Origin: Gordionus sp. m RMFG-2023
Lineage: Eukaryota > Nematomorpha > Gordioida > Chordodea > Parachordodidae
Length of the DNA: 64,000 nt
Assembly: GCF_954871325.1 (NCBI RefSeq)
Contig: NC_088777.1
Coordinates: forward strand, 14,857,366 to 14,921,365
Direction: 5' to 3'
The notes under the pieces were generated by a model. It was not told the origin of the DNA and did no database searches. It saw nothing but the letters and a program-made list of their open reading frames with translations. Each line of letters starts with the position of its first letter. Position 1 is the stretch's first letter. This document shows, one piece after another, positions 28,601 to 43,600 of this stretch. The translations under genes were made by a program, and so were the position numbers.

Positions 28601-31600
28601 CGAATTTAGATGGAAATGTTAAAGTCTAAATGCCGAGTCATCTCCCAGCTGGAAAAAGATGCCAAGAAAAAGGAGGAAATGGTCGCTACTCTCAGGCTAA
28701 CACTCCAAGAGAAGCTAGAGCACTGCAATTTCGTTACGAATAATAAAAATCCCCAAGGGAATAATTTATTTAACAATCCCAATAATTTAACTGTGTCATT
28801 GAATAACGCGGGAAGTAATATTTTGAACAGTAATTTAAAAAGAGCGCAACGGAGCTCTTCCCAAGAAAATAATACCGGAAAGGGTTTATTCAAAAGTATG
28901 CAAACGCTCACGTTAACCAACAATAAATCCGATTTACTCATGAACATAGATTCTTCTAGAAATAACATACTAAAAGAGAACATCCGTGAGTCGATGAATG
29001 AAGAAGAAATTAGTTTGGCCGAAGATGGAGGATTTCGCGAAAATGGCGAGGAGGCATGCATTGCTGAAGTATATTATATAATATATATTTTTATAAATGA
29101 TTAAGCCATCTTTCAAAATAAGAATGAATTGCAAAAGTTATTTATTTTTTTTAATAAATTAATTTAGAGCCCTATTAAATCAAGTCAATTTTTGAGCTTC
29201 TAATAGAGATTTATTATATTTCCTAACTTAATTATGTTATAGTGTTTTAGTTCAACTTAAATTTATTTTATAGAAAAGTCATTTTTTTAAAAAAAAATAC
29301 CATTCTATCTGGATAATTTACATAAATGAATTTTTATGGTTTAAAAAAAAGGTATAGAAAAGTTGAGAAAAGGGATACCTAAGGATATGATTTTGCCGCG
29401 TTTAAAGGTTGAGGAGTTAGAACAGTAATAATAAAGCTCCGATTTCCAATAAAACACATACTTTTAAAAGATATTTTTAACAAAGACCATAATGTAAAAT
29501 TATTAGGGTTTGTTTTAAAGGTTTCATTTTTAAACGTAATTTAGCTTAGTTTCAATTTTTTTTTGAAAAAAGGAAGAAATTAGAAACTAGATTTAGGTTT
29601 AAAAAGTAGGACTAGCTCTGGAACTTATTAAAACAAATTTACGTCTTTGGATCCCAATAATCATGCTTATTTTTCAAATTAGAATGGTCGTAGAGATCTT
29701 AGCAAATTCAGAGTTCTGTTTCATTAACTTAGGGATTTTAGAAAACATTTTTAAAAAAATCTGAGGGGTCGGGTTAAAACTCATGATGATTTGTCAAGGA
29801 ATTTGCCATATATAAATATATTTGCAGAGTTATTTCTTAAATTTTTATAAATAAATATATTTCTTTTAGCCTTCTATTTTTAATTTCAATAATCTATAAT
29901 GTATAACCAAATAGCGTAAGCGTTTTCACATATTCTTTTAAATTTCTATAATTATAATAAATTATTTCCAAAAGATCGATATACTTTCATTTAATATTAC
30001 CAAAAACCACTAATTTTAAAATTTGAAATAAAACTGAATTTAAAAATTATTTAGCATTTAGAAAATTTCGAAAAAACTTTTATTTAACAAAAAAAAGCTG
30101 AATAAAAATGGACGTGGTCTGTTAGAGAAAAAGAAATTTCACTTTTGAAATATAATTTTTTTTATTGATTTTATTTTTTTTTAACTTGTTAGATACAAAT
30201 TATTTGAAAAATATTATACAATGGAAAGAATATAATTTTGGTGAGCTTAAAAAAACATAAATTTCTTAATATTATAAACTATAATAGAAATGCGAATCAA
30301 ATATGCCTCAAAAGGGGAAAATCGGTTCAACGATGGATTCCAAACAGCTCAAGCCTCCCAAAATAGCCATTGTTTATCACCAGTCAGCCACGTTGACTTA
30401 CAAAAATCAGCATCTTGAACGCTTGAATAGTCAATTAACCGAAGATAAAATGAATCTAGTTTTTATTTTTCATTTGACATTCAATTTTCCATTTCTTTTC
30501 TTCATTTTTTTATATAAAAAGTACGCATTTATTGTGTAGTCCACTTCAAATTGACCCACAAAAATAATATATAAATCCATAAATTCATAAAATGATAATA
30601 TGATATTATATGAATCCATCCTCCTCCGACTTTTATATCGAATATATTTATTATTTCTTTATAAATATTTGCCATCTCAAAAATTATTAAATTTTAAAAT
30701 ATAAAAGTTATAAAATCCTATACATAATCTCTCAATTTATTTTTTTTAGTCAAGGAAGCTGAAAGAATTGGAAAAGTCCAAGAAAACTTTGCTGGAAAAG
30801 AACAAGAAGATTTTGATGAGAAGTGTAGATCTCAACAACGAACACCGAAGGTTAGAGATAGCTCTCAAATCTTTCACTGACGAAAATAACAAACTAGTAA
30901 TAAAAAAATATCGCCTATATTTATTATTTATCATTAAAATTTTGTTAAGGGTTTGATTCAGGTTTTTTAAATATTTTAATGGATATTCTTAAATTAAAAA
31001 TGTTTCCTAACCAAACTAGTTCCAGGTGTGAAAAAAAGAAGCTGATTTTCATTTGAATAACCACTCCAATTATAGTTTCCCATATTCAGTATAATTATTC
31101 TTAAATATGCCTTGCATACATGGTTGAGATTATCAATGTTACGTTTAATAAAAAATAAATAATTTAGGATATATGATATAGATGGGAAAAATTAAACCAT
31201 TAAAATGTAAATTAACCAAGGAAGAAGTCTAAAAATTTTTTTGATATTTCCACACATGGTGTTGTAGTTAGTTGATAATCATATTGAGTCTGAGTTATTT
31301 GTTTAAACTTTAAATATTAATCGTTCACATTTCACTCATACCTTTCTTAATTTAATTTATGCACTAGAGGTTAAAACATCCTTTTTTTATAATATTCAAA
31401 CTTATCTAAAGAAATTCTATAAACAATAAAACACATTTCGAGAAAAAATACAATTTCGATTTTTTTTTATTCTCTAAATTGTTGTAACTCGATTTTTATC
31501 ATTATTATACCTTTTAGAAATCATTTAGATAAATTTCTTGATTTTTTTCATATAACTTGATATCCCTCAGGGAAAATGAACGGGGGCCGATGTCCATGTA

Positions 31601-34600
31601 ATTATCATTGTAACAAAAATGAAAGTATTTTAAATCTTATTAAACTGATATAACATCTAATCTCAACGTAAATATACATAGATAATATGTCAGGAGTTCA
31701 TAATTATTCTTATAATTTAAATGTCTGTACATAACTTTAATCTTATTTTCTGTTTTGTAATTAAAATAATATATATATTTTAATTTTAATAAAATGATGA
31801 TTGCTGTAATTCTGCCTATTTGATATTTAGATATAAAAAATATGTAAATTTATTGCATAAAGAAAGTGTTTAATTATCGCGGGAAAGTTCAAAATATCCT
31901 GGAAAAGATTAAATATTTTCTCTCTTTGAATTTTTTCATAATCATATGTAAGATAACCCAATCAATATAATCTACATATATAAAGATATGAGACATAATT
32001 ATAATATAAGGTCAACTCAGATATTTTATTCTTATAAATCTTGTTATTAATAATACTTACTGGCTATTTTGTTTTAATGCAAAAAACAGGATATGATGAC
32101 TATAAAATAAATAATCCATAATAGAAATTTAAAGGTCTGCACGTTTGGGCAGCCACGAATAGAACTAGTAAAAATAAAACTACTCATAATATGATTTGTT
32201 TTTGGCTAAGGAATTTGGAAGTGTATCTTTTTAACAAAACACATATGCCGAAATTCTAAAAAATTGCTATAGGTGTTAATTTGAAATTATGTCATCTTTT
32301 ATAATAGTGGTATCTTAATTATTTGCTAAGTAAAATGGACATTCTAATATGGATGTTATTCTTCTGATATCTAAGGAGTAGAGCTTTATTTATTTTTTGC
32401 AACATAAAACGAATAATTTTAAAAAATAACTTTCTATATCAAATTAAACAAAATTTCTCTCCCCCAAATAATCTCAAAAAATATTTATTCATAACTTGTG
32501 TTAATGCATACATTAGCACATCAATCTATATTTTGCTTCTTTTTTACGCAAAAAATATATATTCATGCTTATTACCGAATTATTAATACATGCGTAAATT
32601 TAACTATCCCTGGTGTATTAATATGCTAATATTCGCTTTTTGAAAATGTGAGGATTATTTTTTAAAAGTCATTAGTTATATGACCAATTGTTAAAAATAA
32701 GGTCAAATATAATATGATTATTTATCAAATTATTTAAATATGAGATATATAATATATTCGACAGGAAATGTTAAGATTTATAGTTTTATTATTTAAGGCA
32801 TAGTCTGATTTTCATATTTTTAAGGTGTAGGACAGGCTAATATTTTAGTTTTCATGACCGTGTTAATCAAATATAACTTTATTGAGAAATTATAAGTACT
32901 TTTAAAAGTTTAACTGTATTAGAAAGCTCACTTAATTCATTATAATTATATAAAAGTCTTATCGAAATAATAGTTTTAAAAACTTATCAAATAATTTGTA
33001 AAGAATGAAATCCAAACGAAAAATCGTCAACAAATTCAAAATATAAGTACCCAGTTGAATCACGAAAAAAAGCATTGCCAACTCTTGAAACAAAGGTTGG
33101 ATGAGCTAGACTTGATGAAACAAAAAACTGAGGAACATTTAAAAGTTATAGCCGCTTTGAAGGAATCCGCCCTGGAAAAGGACAGACGTATTGAAAGTTT
33201 CTTATCCATCATCAAAAAACATAAAATAAAAGTTGACAATCATAAAGCCAATACTAGGGCAAAAAATAACATCAGCTTGAGGTTTATAATAATATTATTT
33301 TTTTTAAATTACATTATAAAATTTATATTTTTAAAAATATCTTATTGTAGCGATGATGTTGATTCCTTAGGTCCCTTCGACGACGAAAATTATTCAATTC
33401 AATCCGAGAATTCGTTATTTTCTGAGACATCCAATCCATCTAGATCTCCCTATAGCATGAATTCAAGTTTCTTACCTAATCCAACTAGCCATGGGTCTAA
33501 TTCTCTCAATAGTTCTCTTTTCATAAATTATATAAGTTCCCCCGATTCTAATGGTACTTTAAGATTAGGAGAGACTCAAGTGGAATCTAAAGATATGGAC
33601 AAAGCTCTATTGTCCCATACTAGTGGCGATATAATGACTAACAACGATACTATTGGTAACTTTTATTCAAAACAAGAAAATGAGTTACATTCTGGAAAAT
33701 TTAATTTGCTAACAATTAATCAGGAACTGAATAAAAAGGTGAGTGAATTAGAGGCGATGAAGAGCAAACTTGAGTCCGATTTAAGAGAAGCCAGGGAGCA
33801 GATAGAGCTATTTGAGTTTAGGATTTTAGAATTGGAGGATTGTAAACACAAATTAGTCCATTCTGATTCAAATAAGATCATCGACCTAAAACAGAACACA
33901 AGTGAGTATATAGATAAAAAGTCAATCCAATCTGAGCTTTGTAACCAAAATAAAAGAGAAGGAAGTTCGATAAGTGACTCAAACAGTGTGGCCTCCAAAA
34001 TTGACTTGTATGAAAGATGCCTAAACGATTTCAAATATCAAATGAAAACGGCAGAAAATGAAGATTCGGAGTTAGCGATCAGGCTAACAAGGTATCAAGT
34101 TCTTAACTCCGATTTGAATAGCCAAGTAAAATGCTTGCAAGATCAAAAGCTCAAAGTGGATACCGAAAACGTTAGATTGGTAGATGAATTATCCATATTA
34201 AATAACCAAAACAAAGTGTTGACACATGAATTGGATGTTTACAAATCCGATGTCAGTTGCAAAAATAAGCTCAGCATATCTTCAAAGGTTGATATGAGAC
34301 CTTCCAAGTACTCCAGTTGTATTATTAATCCGCAATTAGCTCAAATATCGCCGACTCACGTTTACGAAGAATTGCGTGGACAATATGAAACCTTGAAGGC
34401 TGAACACACAAATTGCCAAACGGACAAGGTTTCAATTCATGATATTATGACCCGATCGCAAGAAGAAAAGGACATTATGAGCGAAGAAATAGAGGGTCTA
34501 AAAATAGCGGAAAGCAGGATGTTGGAAAAATTGGATGCTAAGGAAACAGAGTTAGTGAGATTGAAAAGGGAGGCCGAAAGGACTAGGCAGGAACTCAAAA

Positions 34601-37600
34601 TTAAATATGAATCCGAACGAGAAGACAAATTGGTGCTAGAATGCAAACTTAAAACAGAGTTGAAATATGTCAGAAATCTGCGGGTTAAAAACGAAACTAT
34701 ATCAGAAAATTTATCCTTAGCAAACAACACGATGACAGCAATAGCAGAAGAAAATAAGGTTATCACATCGAAGTTTCAAAATGCATTAAACGAATCTACT
34801 CAACTCAAGCAAAGTCACGTTAACCTAAAGCTTAATCTGGAAAAACTAGAGCAACGAAATTCAGATTTAGAGGAAGTAGTTTCCATCAAGGAAAATGAGG
34901 TGACCGTTCTCAAGGGTAAAGTCAATTGCTTAGAATTACAGGTACAGGCCTTCGAAGAAAAGGAATATTGCATGAAAAGAGATGTGTGTAATTTGAGGAA
35001 GGACATCACGGATTTGAGGTTAGAAATGGTTAAGTATAATATTTTGGACGGCTTATTAGCCAATCCCATGGAATACATCAAAAAAGATAAAATCATAGTG
35101 TCGACTTCGAATTCGCTCGAAGCTATTATCGATAAGTATCATAAGCATTTTACAAGTCAACTATCTAAATTTGATAAATTGGAGTTAGAACTAACGGATC
35201 ACTTGGTGGACGAACACATGGATAGCCAGGAAAAGTATTTATACAAAGGTGACGATGGATCCGTGGATGACGAATACATTAGATTAAAGATTCAAGAAAT
35301 CAAAGATATCAAAAGAGCAATCGAAATGAAAATAACGTATTTCGAAAATCAAAGTTTAAATGTAGGGCTGAGTAGAATAGCCGATCATCATTTGTCAACC
35401 GATGAGGCTGATATGGCGAAAGGCAAACTTCTGAATATTTTGAACTCTATGGATGAAAAATATGCATTACAACTCAACAATTACGAACTAGTGAAGCGCT
35501 TGCTCGAAGTAAAACTTAAAGAAGGAGAGTTGATAGAGATGATATCGGAGATGAGAAAATCTGATTTCCAACTCAAAAACGAAAATGAAGTATCCTCTAG
35601 CACAAGTCAACTAGAAAACGAAGGAAAAATCATTATGATACCAAATATTTATCAAGGCAAAGATATCAATAACAACGATTTGTCTCTATCAGACACCATA
35701 AAGTATTTGAATGAAAGAGTGGTAGAACTTCAGGATCAAGAGAGACATATGACAGAAACAATAGATAGATTGGCTAAAAGCGAAAGGGCTTTAACCATGA
35801 CACTCAATCAAGCCGACGAAATGATAATAAGGCGAGAGAAACATTTACATTTTAAAATCAAAGGCCTGGAATACAAAGCAAAAAGATTGCAAGAACATAT
35901 CCACTCTTTTGAGAATTTTAACAACAAATTTAATAGTCTTCACGGATCTGATTCCTGTTTGTATTCAAAGAACTTCTCATCTTCTTTCCAACTAATTAAA
36001 AACCACGCAGGAGGCTCTATGGATAATTTAAATGGAGGAAGATTAAGAGATGATTCCATAACAATAATATCTAAAGGAGCTAAACAAAGATGGAAGCTAG
36101 ATTCCGCATTAATATCTCGGTTTAAGTTCCTGAGAAGTCAGGTTATGTCATACAAAGAAGAGTTGATTAGTTCAGTCAACATCCATCGTATCATTAAAAG
36201 CGACACGGAATGCTTAAGATCTAAGGTTAAAGCTCTGGAGCTCGAAAACGCCACATTTAGAGATCAGTTAATCAAAACTAAATCGAACATGGTAAAAATA
36301 ATCATATTTGATTTATTCTATATTACAAAATATTTTGAAATCTTTAAAGATTGAGTGGATATGCTTATATGTCTTTATTCTTATAGTTAATGTTTATAAT
36401 TTTTAAAAAAAAATTATTGTATAATTGTAAATACCCAATTTATTGTTTTTGGCATGATATCGAACCAGCCGAAAAAAATCAACTAAATTTCAATAAATTA
36501 TTCGAATGAGATCCTCATTCCCATAAATTTTAGGTGTTTCATTTTTTTGACTTAATTGACTTATTCAAAACAATTTCATAAATTACAATTTATGCATAAT
36601 ATTGATTGGTGTCCACCCTACATTCATTAGCATTCGAGACGAAGAATATAAAAATGAACATGAAATTTTTATATTTATCTTATATCAGATTTTATATACT
36701 TCGCCGCGAATTCGCGATAACTATGAATACAGGGTAATAGACTTGAAAGAAAAAGTGCTATTAGGTTGTAGGCTAAATCGCAATTTACACCATTGTAATT
36801 TTTTATAATAAAAGAAATCAATCGAATCATGCATAGGGCAAAATAATATTCAAAAACCGATAAACAGCTGGAACTCTGGTAAATATACCATATTAAATTA
36901 TTCTTACTAAAAATGTTGAAAACACTAAATGCATCCACACTTTAAATATTGAATATCTTTCAATGATCCTTTAAGATTTATTAAGATTTCTTAAAATTTG
37001 TCAATTTATAATTTTATTAGGGTCGTTTAAGTTGCTTTTTAAACTGTGTGGGTTCAATTTATTATTTAACTTTAGGAATTTAAGATAAATAACTTTAAGG
37101 ATTCTAATTTTTAGACCTTTTAAAAATATATCCTAACCTTTTCATAATTAAAATTAACAAGAAATTATAAAAAAAATCCTGAATGATATAATAAAAATGA
37201 AAAGAGTTTTAAAATTGTTATCTCCTTCCTTTTAGTGATCTGCATCGGGCCTAATCAAGCCCGGCCCGGCCCAAAAATTTTTTTAAAAAGTTTTACCCGG
37301 CCCGACCCGAACCCGAAATATTTTTGAAATAATTTACCAGCCCGGTCCGAATTTATTTACATGTAGAAGTTAATTTTTATAATTACTCAAAATAAACAAT
37401 ATATGTTAAATGGGGTCTAGTTTCTATAAATAAAATCAAATATTTTTATTATACATAAAAAATTCAACATAAAATTGATAAATTTCGATATATTTAAAAA
37501 ATATTCTAAAGCTCGACCCGACCCGGCCCGAATTTTCTTAAAAAATATTAGGCACGACCCGCCCGAATCTGATTTTTTCGGAGGGTACGGGCCGGGCCTT

Positions 37601-40600
37601 CTTTTGCAGATCTCTACTTCCTTTATTGTTTTTTTTCTTCATATTTTATGATAAGAAATAAATTATTTATGTATTAAAAAATAAAACATTTTTTTAATAA
37701 GTGACAAAAAAATATCAAAATTATTTTACCATTTATTTAAAAAATCTATGTTAAGTTGGCTGAAATGAAAGTTTTTTTAAAAACTAATCGAATGTTTTTT
37801 AAAAAATTTTTGGAGGGTTCTTAACTTTATAATACATAACTTATAGTTCTTTTTTTTTTAATTAAAAAACAATAGCTTTTCCTGGTAGACATCATTCAGA
37901 AGAATCATCAAATTTAGTTGATAATGTAGAAAGCTACAAGACAGTGGCTAAGGCCAAACATGAATTTGATTCTCTATTCAACGAAAATAATTTTATAGAC
38001 AAAGATGTAAGTGCAAGTTATATAGTGATAAATGATAATGATAGTTTACTTAAGTTGATTATATATGATTACTAAACATCCTGCTAAATAATAAAATACA
38101 AAGTTAATTCTACTTCTTCAGATCCAGTTTGGTAGGAAAATTGGAAAAATTTTGGCGTCTTTTTTTCAGAAGGTCTAAGTCCGATAATGAATTATTATAG
38201 AAATAGGTTAGGTCTGATCTGACTTTATATAAGAAATAATCTGGAAAAAGGAGCTTAATTTTTAAGTTTTTTTTATTTTTCAAGGAAAGTAGAAGAATCA
38301 TAAGAACTCGAGGGAAATAGGAAAATTTTATTTTTATTTCTGCAACAATATTCGAATGTCTCTAATAAAAACAGACTGTTATAATCAGTCAAATTCGGGT
38401 AGTTACTTGGATTTAAATCTAATAATCTTAAATTTTATAAATTTTTTAAAAAAAACTAATAAAATATTTTTCTAAAGTACAAAGATTTGGCCAAAGATCT
38501 AAATGAGCTCAACGAAGAAATTGTGAGAATAGAATTGAAAAAGGAAGAACTAAGAATGGCATTTTCTAGGGTTGAAATTGATGGATCCCAGACTGTAGAA
38601 GGGGAACAAACTTTACTCAAACTTGAAAATGTAAAGTTGAGGGAAAAACTGGTTGAACTTAATGATTTGCAGAACTTAGTGACAGTTATGAAAAGAGACT
38701 ATTTCAATACTCAATATAAGGTTCTTCTTTACCTTCATTATTTATTTTTTTCAATTAATTTTTTTTAAAAAATCATTTATGATATTCATTAATTTAACGA
38801 CTAAAATTTGTAATCAGATGACTTTCATTTATTATTATAATTGTAAGACTTTTCTAACCTTAGTTTCTATTAAGAAAAGCATTTTGATTTTCAATATTTT
38901 GATAGTATTTTTATTTATTGATTACTACGATATACTTTGCTATTTCTAATTACATTTACAGCCAAAATTTATTCCTGATTCTTCTTTCTTATTAGATAAA
39001 TGTCATTCTATAAGTTGTTTCGGAATAAGAATTAATGGGGATTCGGAATCTCACTTTTAAATCTAATTTACTGAAGCCTATTTTTAAATTAAAAATTTTT
39101 TTATCTGACATAAAATATAATTCAGCATAGGAATGCCTTGTCTATGAATTTCAGAATTTACATCATGAAATTTTGGTAAGGCGATAGTTTAAACATGCGC
39201 AGTAGATTTTGCATTTTAATTGGGCCACGTTTTATTAAATTTAAAATCTGATTTTGCCGGAAATGTATTCTAATATGTGCAGAATACTCGCCCTATAAAT
39301 TATAGCCAATTTTATGATCAACCTTTGAAGAAAATTTAATTTATAATAATTTTTTTCATAATTTTACCAAATATTTTTAATGTTAATTGAAATTTCTTTA
39401 AATTTTCATTATAAAATTGTCTGAAATTTATAGGGTGGGTATTATACACCTATATGAATGCCTTTCAGACAAAATCAGATTTTTAAATTTAAAATAATGC
39501 CCTCAAATTAATGATTTAAAATGCAAAAAGTAAGCAATACCCATCAAACTACCTCCTTACCGATTTTTTTTATATAAAAATTAATATGCTGAATTCCATT
39601 TCCTGTCATATCAGACTTTTCAAATTTATAATCACCCTCAGTATATGTTCCTTAATTAAGAGAATCAAAATCCCTATGAATTTCTGATACAATTACGACA
39701 TAATACTATTATTATATAAAGCCTATATAATAATCATGATAGATGAAAAGGATGGAAAGTAAAAAGTTCGAGATAGAGAGCAAGATGATATTTTTACAAT
39801 CCCAGCTGGAATGGATGATAACTTGCAACAATTACAAAGATAAACTAATAGATGAATTGAAAGGGGACAACAAGGCTCTCTTGTTACAAAAAACTTGCCT
39901 CACCTTACCTAAACAGCCGACGAATCTTGATAAGGGTAAAGGAAAACTTTACAAGCGGTCCAAGAGTTTGGTTAACCACAAGAGGAAAGTCCACAAAAAT
40001 TCCAGCCTAAATTACAAGAAGTCGGTTCAGGGAATAAAGACAATAGTATCGGTAACTGAAACGAGGTCACTTTATACTAAAAGCAACAGAGAAGAAATTA
40101 GTTATTCTGGTAATGGACCGCTGGGCAAAGTTGCAAATGAAGATATTCTACTATACAATGTGGTAGATAATTACCAAAACTCTACTATTAACTGCAAATA
40201 CAATTTAAACGGAGATGAAAATAAAAGCGCGTTACTTAAAAGTGATACCGAAACTAATAAAAGTGGGATATTTTCTTCGATGCCTCATTCTCTAGACATA
40301 TTGGAGATCTTATTTAAGCCCAAAAAATTGATTCGAACTAGGTCTAAGCTAGTTGATCCAAATATTCTGTCACAATCCCCTAAAGAAAGGAAGGATAGGA
40401 TGAAACGGATATTGGGCAGGGTAAGACATGACATTATAAAGTCAACATCCTTATCCCCCAAAAAATCGGAGACATCAACACCTTTCGAGAACTCTTCGGG
40501 GCAGACCAAACAAATAGAGTTTCCAGTACATTCCAGCCCGATAAAGAAGTTTTTAAAAACGGAACTTTTTTACTGTTCACCTAGAAAAGGCAACGATGGA

Positions 40601-43600
40601 GATTTAATTGGAAACTCCCAAATATTAAAGCCATCACCATCGAAGTCACCATTATTTATAACGCCTTTAGATTCTAATCCGTCAAACAATTCTTATGACT
40701 CTAAATTATCGTCATCAAATTTATTTAACAAAATTCTGAAAAAATACAGTGGTTCTCAAGGGAGAAAAGTTTTTAAAAACAATTCGTTAAAAACTAAAAA
40801 TGATTCTTTGGATAATGATAACCGGTTTACTTATAGATGTTCAACTCCTATAACCTTTCAAGAGACTTCGGACATAGTATAAGAATTACCTTTTTTTTGC
40901 CTTAATTTAGTAGTTAAAAAGAAGTATTTAATTTTGAATTTTTAGTATTTATATCGAGAGATTATGGTTGAATTTATAGTAAACGCAATGGGCTGCAATT
41001 TAACAGCGAATTGAATAAAATTTTCTAGTGAAGTCATTTTTCACTAATATAATTATTATAAATTCAGCCTAACACTTGATCATAAATTATATGAATTACA
41101 ATTTTTTATTTGACAATTTTTTATCGACTCAATATATGAATTGCTTTCTCTTGGTAATTGTGTATTTCCAAATGTCTAAGATATTAATGGGCAACTTCAG
41201 TGATAAAGCTTAACTAGTTTATGTGTGGAATATGACATTAAGCATTATACAAAATTTATTTTAATTTATAATTTTAAAAAAGGAAAAAGAAAATATTCAA
41301 CACCATAAACAATCAAGGACCTTCAAAAAATGCCTATCTCTTTCTCTATTAGCTTTAAATATAAGGCATTCAAGCAAATATAATATGAATTTTCTAGACT
41401 TTCAAATTCAGGCAAATACTCATTCTGGCACATTGTCTAAATCTTATTTTCATCATTCCGATGTGAATTTAACTCCGATAGAATACCTCGACAATAACAT
41501 TCAAAAACAGAGTAATAGTTATTCCAATAATACAATGGCGAAATGCTCACATGAATATTTATATTTCCCCTCTTCCTTGGAAGCTGACAAAGTAAAACTT
41601 TTGATTCCTTGGAAATCGGATTGTCATAGAAACTATAAGAAAGACGCCAACATATATTGTGAACCTCATCAACACAATTCAAAGGAAAGTGCCTCGCATA
41701 TGACTAAAAATAACTTATTCAAAAGATCATACGTAAGTTTACCTACCACTCCCTTACATGTGCATGAAAATGTAATCTATCAAGATATGACCACGCCTGA
41801 AAATTATGATAATCTAATGAGAAAATGTGAAATAATACATCAGGATGATCAGATTGATAATAGCGAAAGCATTAGAACACATGGAATAGAGACTGAGACA
41901 TTAGACAGCATCACAAATTCTAATAACCGCAATTGGAAGAATGAGGCTAAAATTACATTGGAAAAAAATGAGTTTAAAAAGTACAGTGGTAAATCAAGTG
42001 TGATGCTAAACTTCAAATTCAAAGAAAATCTGCTGAAGTTAAAACCAAAGGTAGGAGATACTTCCAACAAGAACCAAAGAACAATGTTCTCCTCTTATAA
42101 TACAAATTTTGTTAAGGCATCTTCGTCGGTAAACACTTTAGTGTTTGAACCGCCTAAGAATTTTTTCATAAATTTTATTGTTGGAGATTTCGGGCTATGT
42201 ATGGTGTGGTCTAAACCAAAAGAACATCGTCACCTTTATAAACTCACTAAGTCAACCCACAAAAAAGATAGGTCTACTGTGCGTTATGCCAATGATCCTA
42301 ATTACAAATATCAAAATTTTTGGAGATACCATACCACGCAGGACGCCCCTAAAGAAGCAGAAATTAAGAATGCACCTTCCATAGTGGGTTATAAGGTATG
42401 ATGACATTTTTTAAGCTTTATATAAATATGGAATAGTCTCTTATTGAAGATAAATCAATATCAACTGAGTATATTAAATATAATAATTGAAAATAAAAAA
42501 CTATATAATATTCAAATATGCTTTCAACCAATTACTGCATAATCTTTAAGCTAAAAAAATGGGTATAGAATTTATTTAATTTGAATTATCTTATATTTTA
42601 CTAAATTAAATTAACTATTATATGGCATTCATCTTTTATTCCTAACGCATTTTTTCCTATTTAAGGAAATAAATATGACCACTTTGTTATAAACGTGCAA
42701 TAGAGAGTTTGGATTCAATCAAATTATGTAATCATTGAATATAATTTTACCTATAAATGCTATTGTTTATATATAAATAATGTACTAAATTAGATAACGA
42801 TAAATGCCTCGAAGTATTTAGATGTTATGGATAAGGAACAAGTCAAAGTTTACATTTTAGATATCAGTTTAAGAGAGCCTATACATTTAGGCATACAAAG
42901 TGTTTACAGTACTGGAGATCTATCAAGCATAGTGTACGCCCTATATAGAGGATGCTTGCTTATAAGGTACAAAAACAAAGGTTACGGTAAACCGTCTGAA
43001 CCATCATCAAATAAAGACATTCCAAAAAGGAGCGGCTTAACCTCAGAAGAACATAGATCTCCCAAAATTAAAGTTTTTTTAAAACCTTCTACAAAATAGA
43101 CTTAAAGAGAAATATGATTTAGCCCTGCAAATCGGCCACCAGGCCGGGCTTAAAATTTAAAAAATAATATAGAAACTAATGTAAAAATATAACAATAACT
43201 AGAATTTCTCTGGGATTAGGACAAAGAAACGAGTTATATTTATTTCACTTTATATTTTGAACCGATATTGACCTAAAAATAAAAAACTTAGGCCAGGCTA
43301 GGGGCAGTCAAAATCTAAATAGCAGGGCTATAATACATGTATGGTAGTAGCTAAAAGGTTAACTGTGATCTTTAAAATAATCCAAAATTCTCATTTTAAT
43401 TTTTACCCTATATATTGATTTATAGTATTTTTTTTTAATTACCAGGATAAATCTAAATAATCGAGAAAAAAATAATTAATTCTGACATGTGAGTTTTTTT
43501 AGAAAATCTGTATGAATTTTCAGATATTTTCTGAAATAAGAATTATTTAACTTACATTTTTACCTCATCTATAAGAAGGAAAAATATAATTATCTTAATC

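Noticed and set aside
28606-29061. 151-codon minus-strand frame
   Set aside because: Exact antisense shadow of the coding exon 28610-29068.
33720-35096. Three antisense frames of 93-109 codons
   Set aside because: Shadows of the coiled-coil exon; Leu/Ser-rich as expected from antisense of Glu/Lys-rich codons.
36733-36740. Alternative donor AGG|GTAATA for the 36.7-kb exon
   Set aside because: Better consensus, but it leaves phase 0 and cannot join the next exon at 37876 or 37889 in frame.
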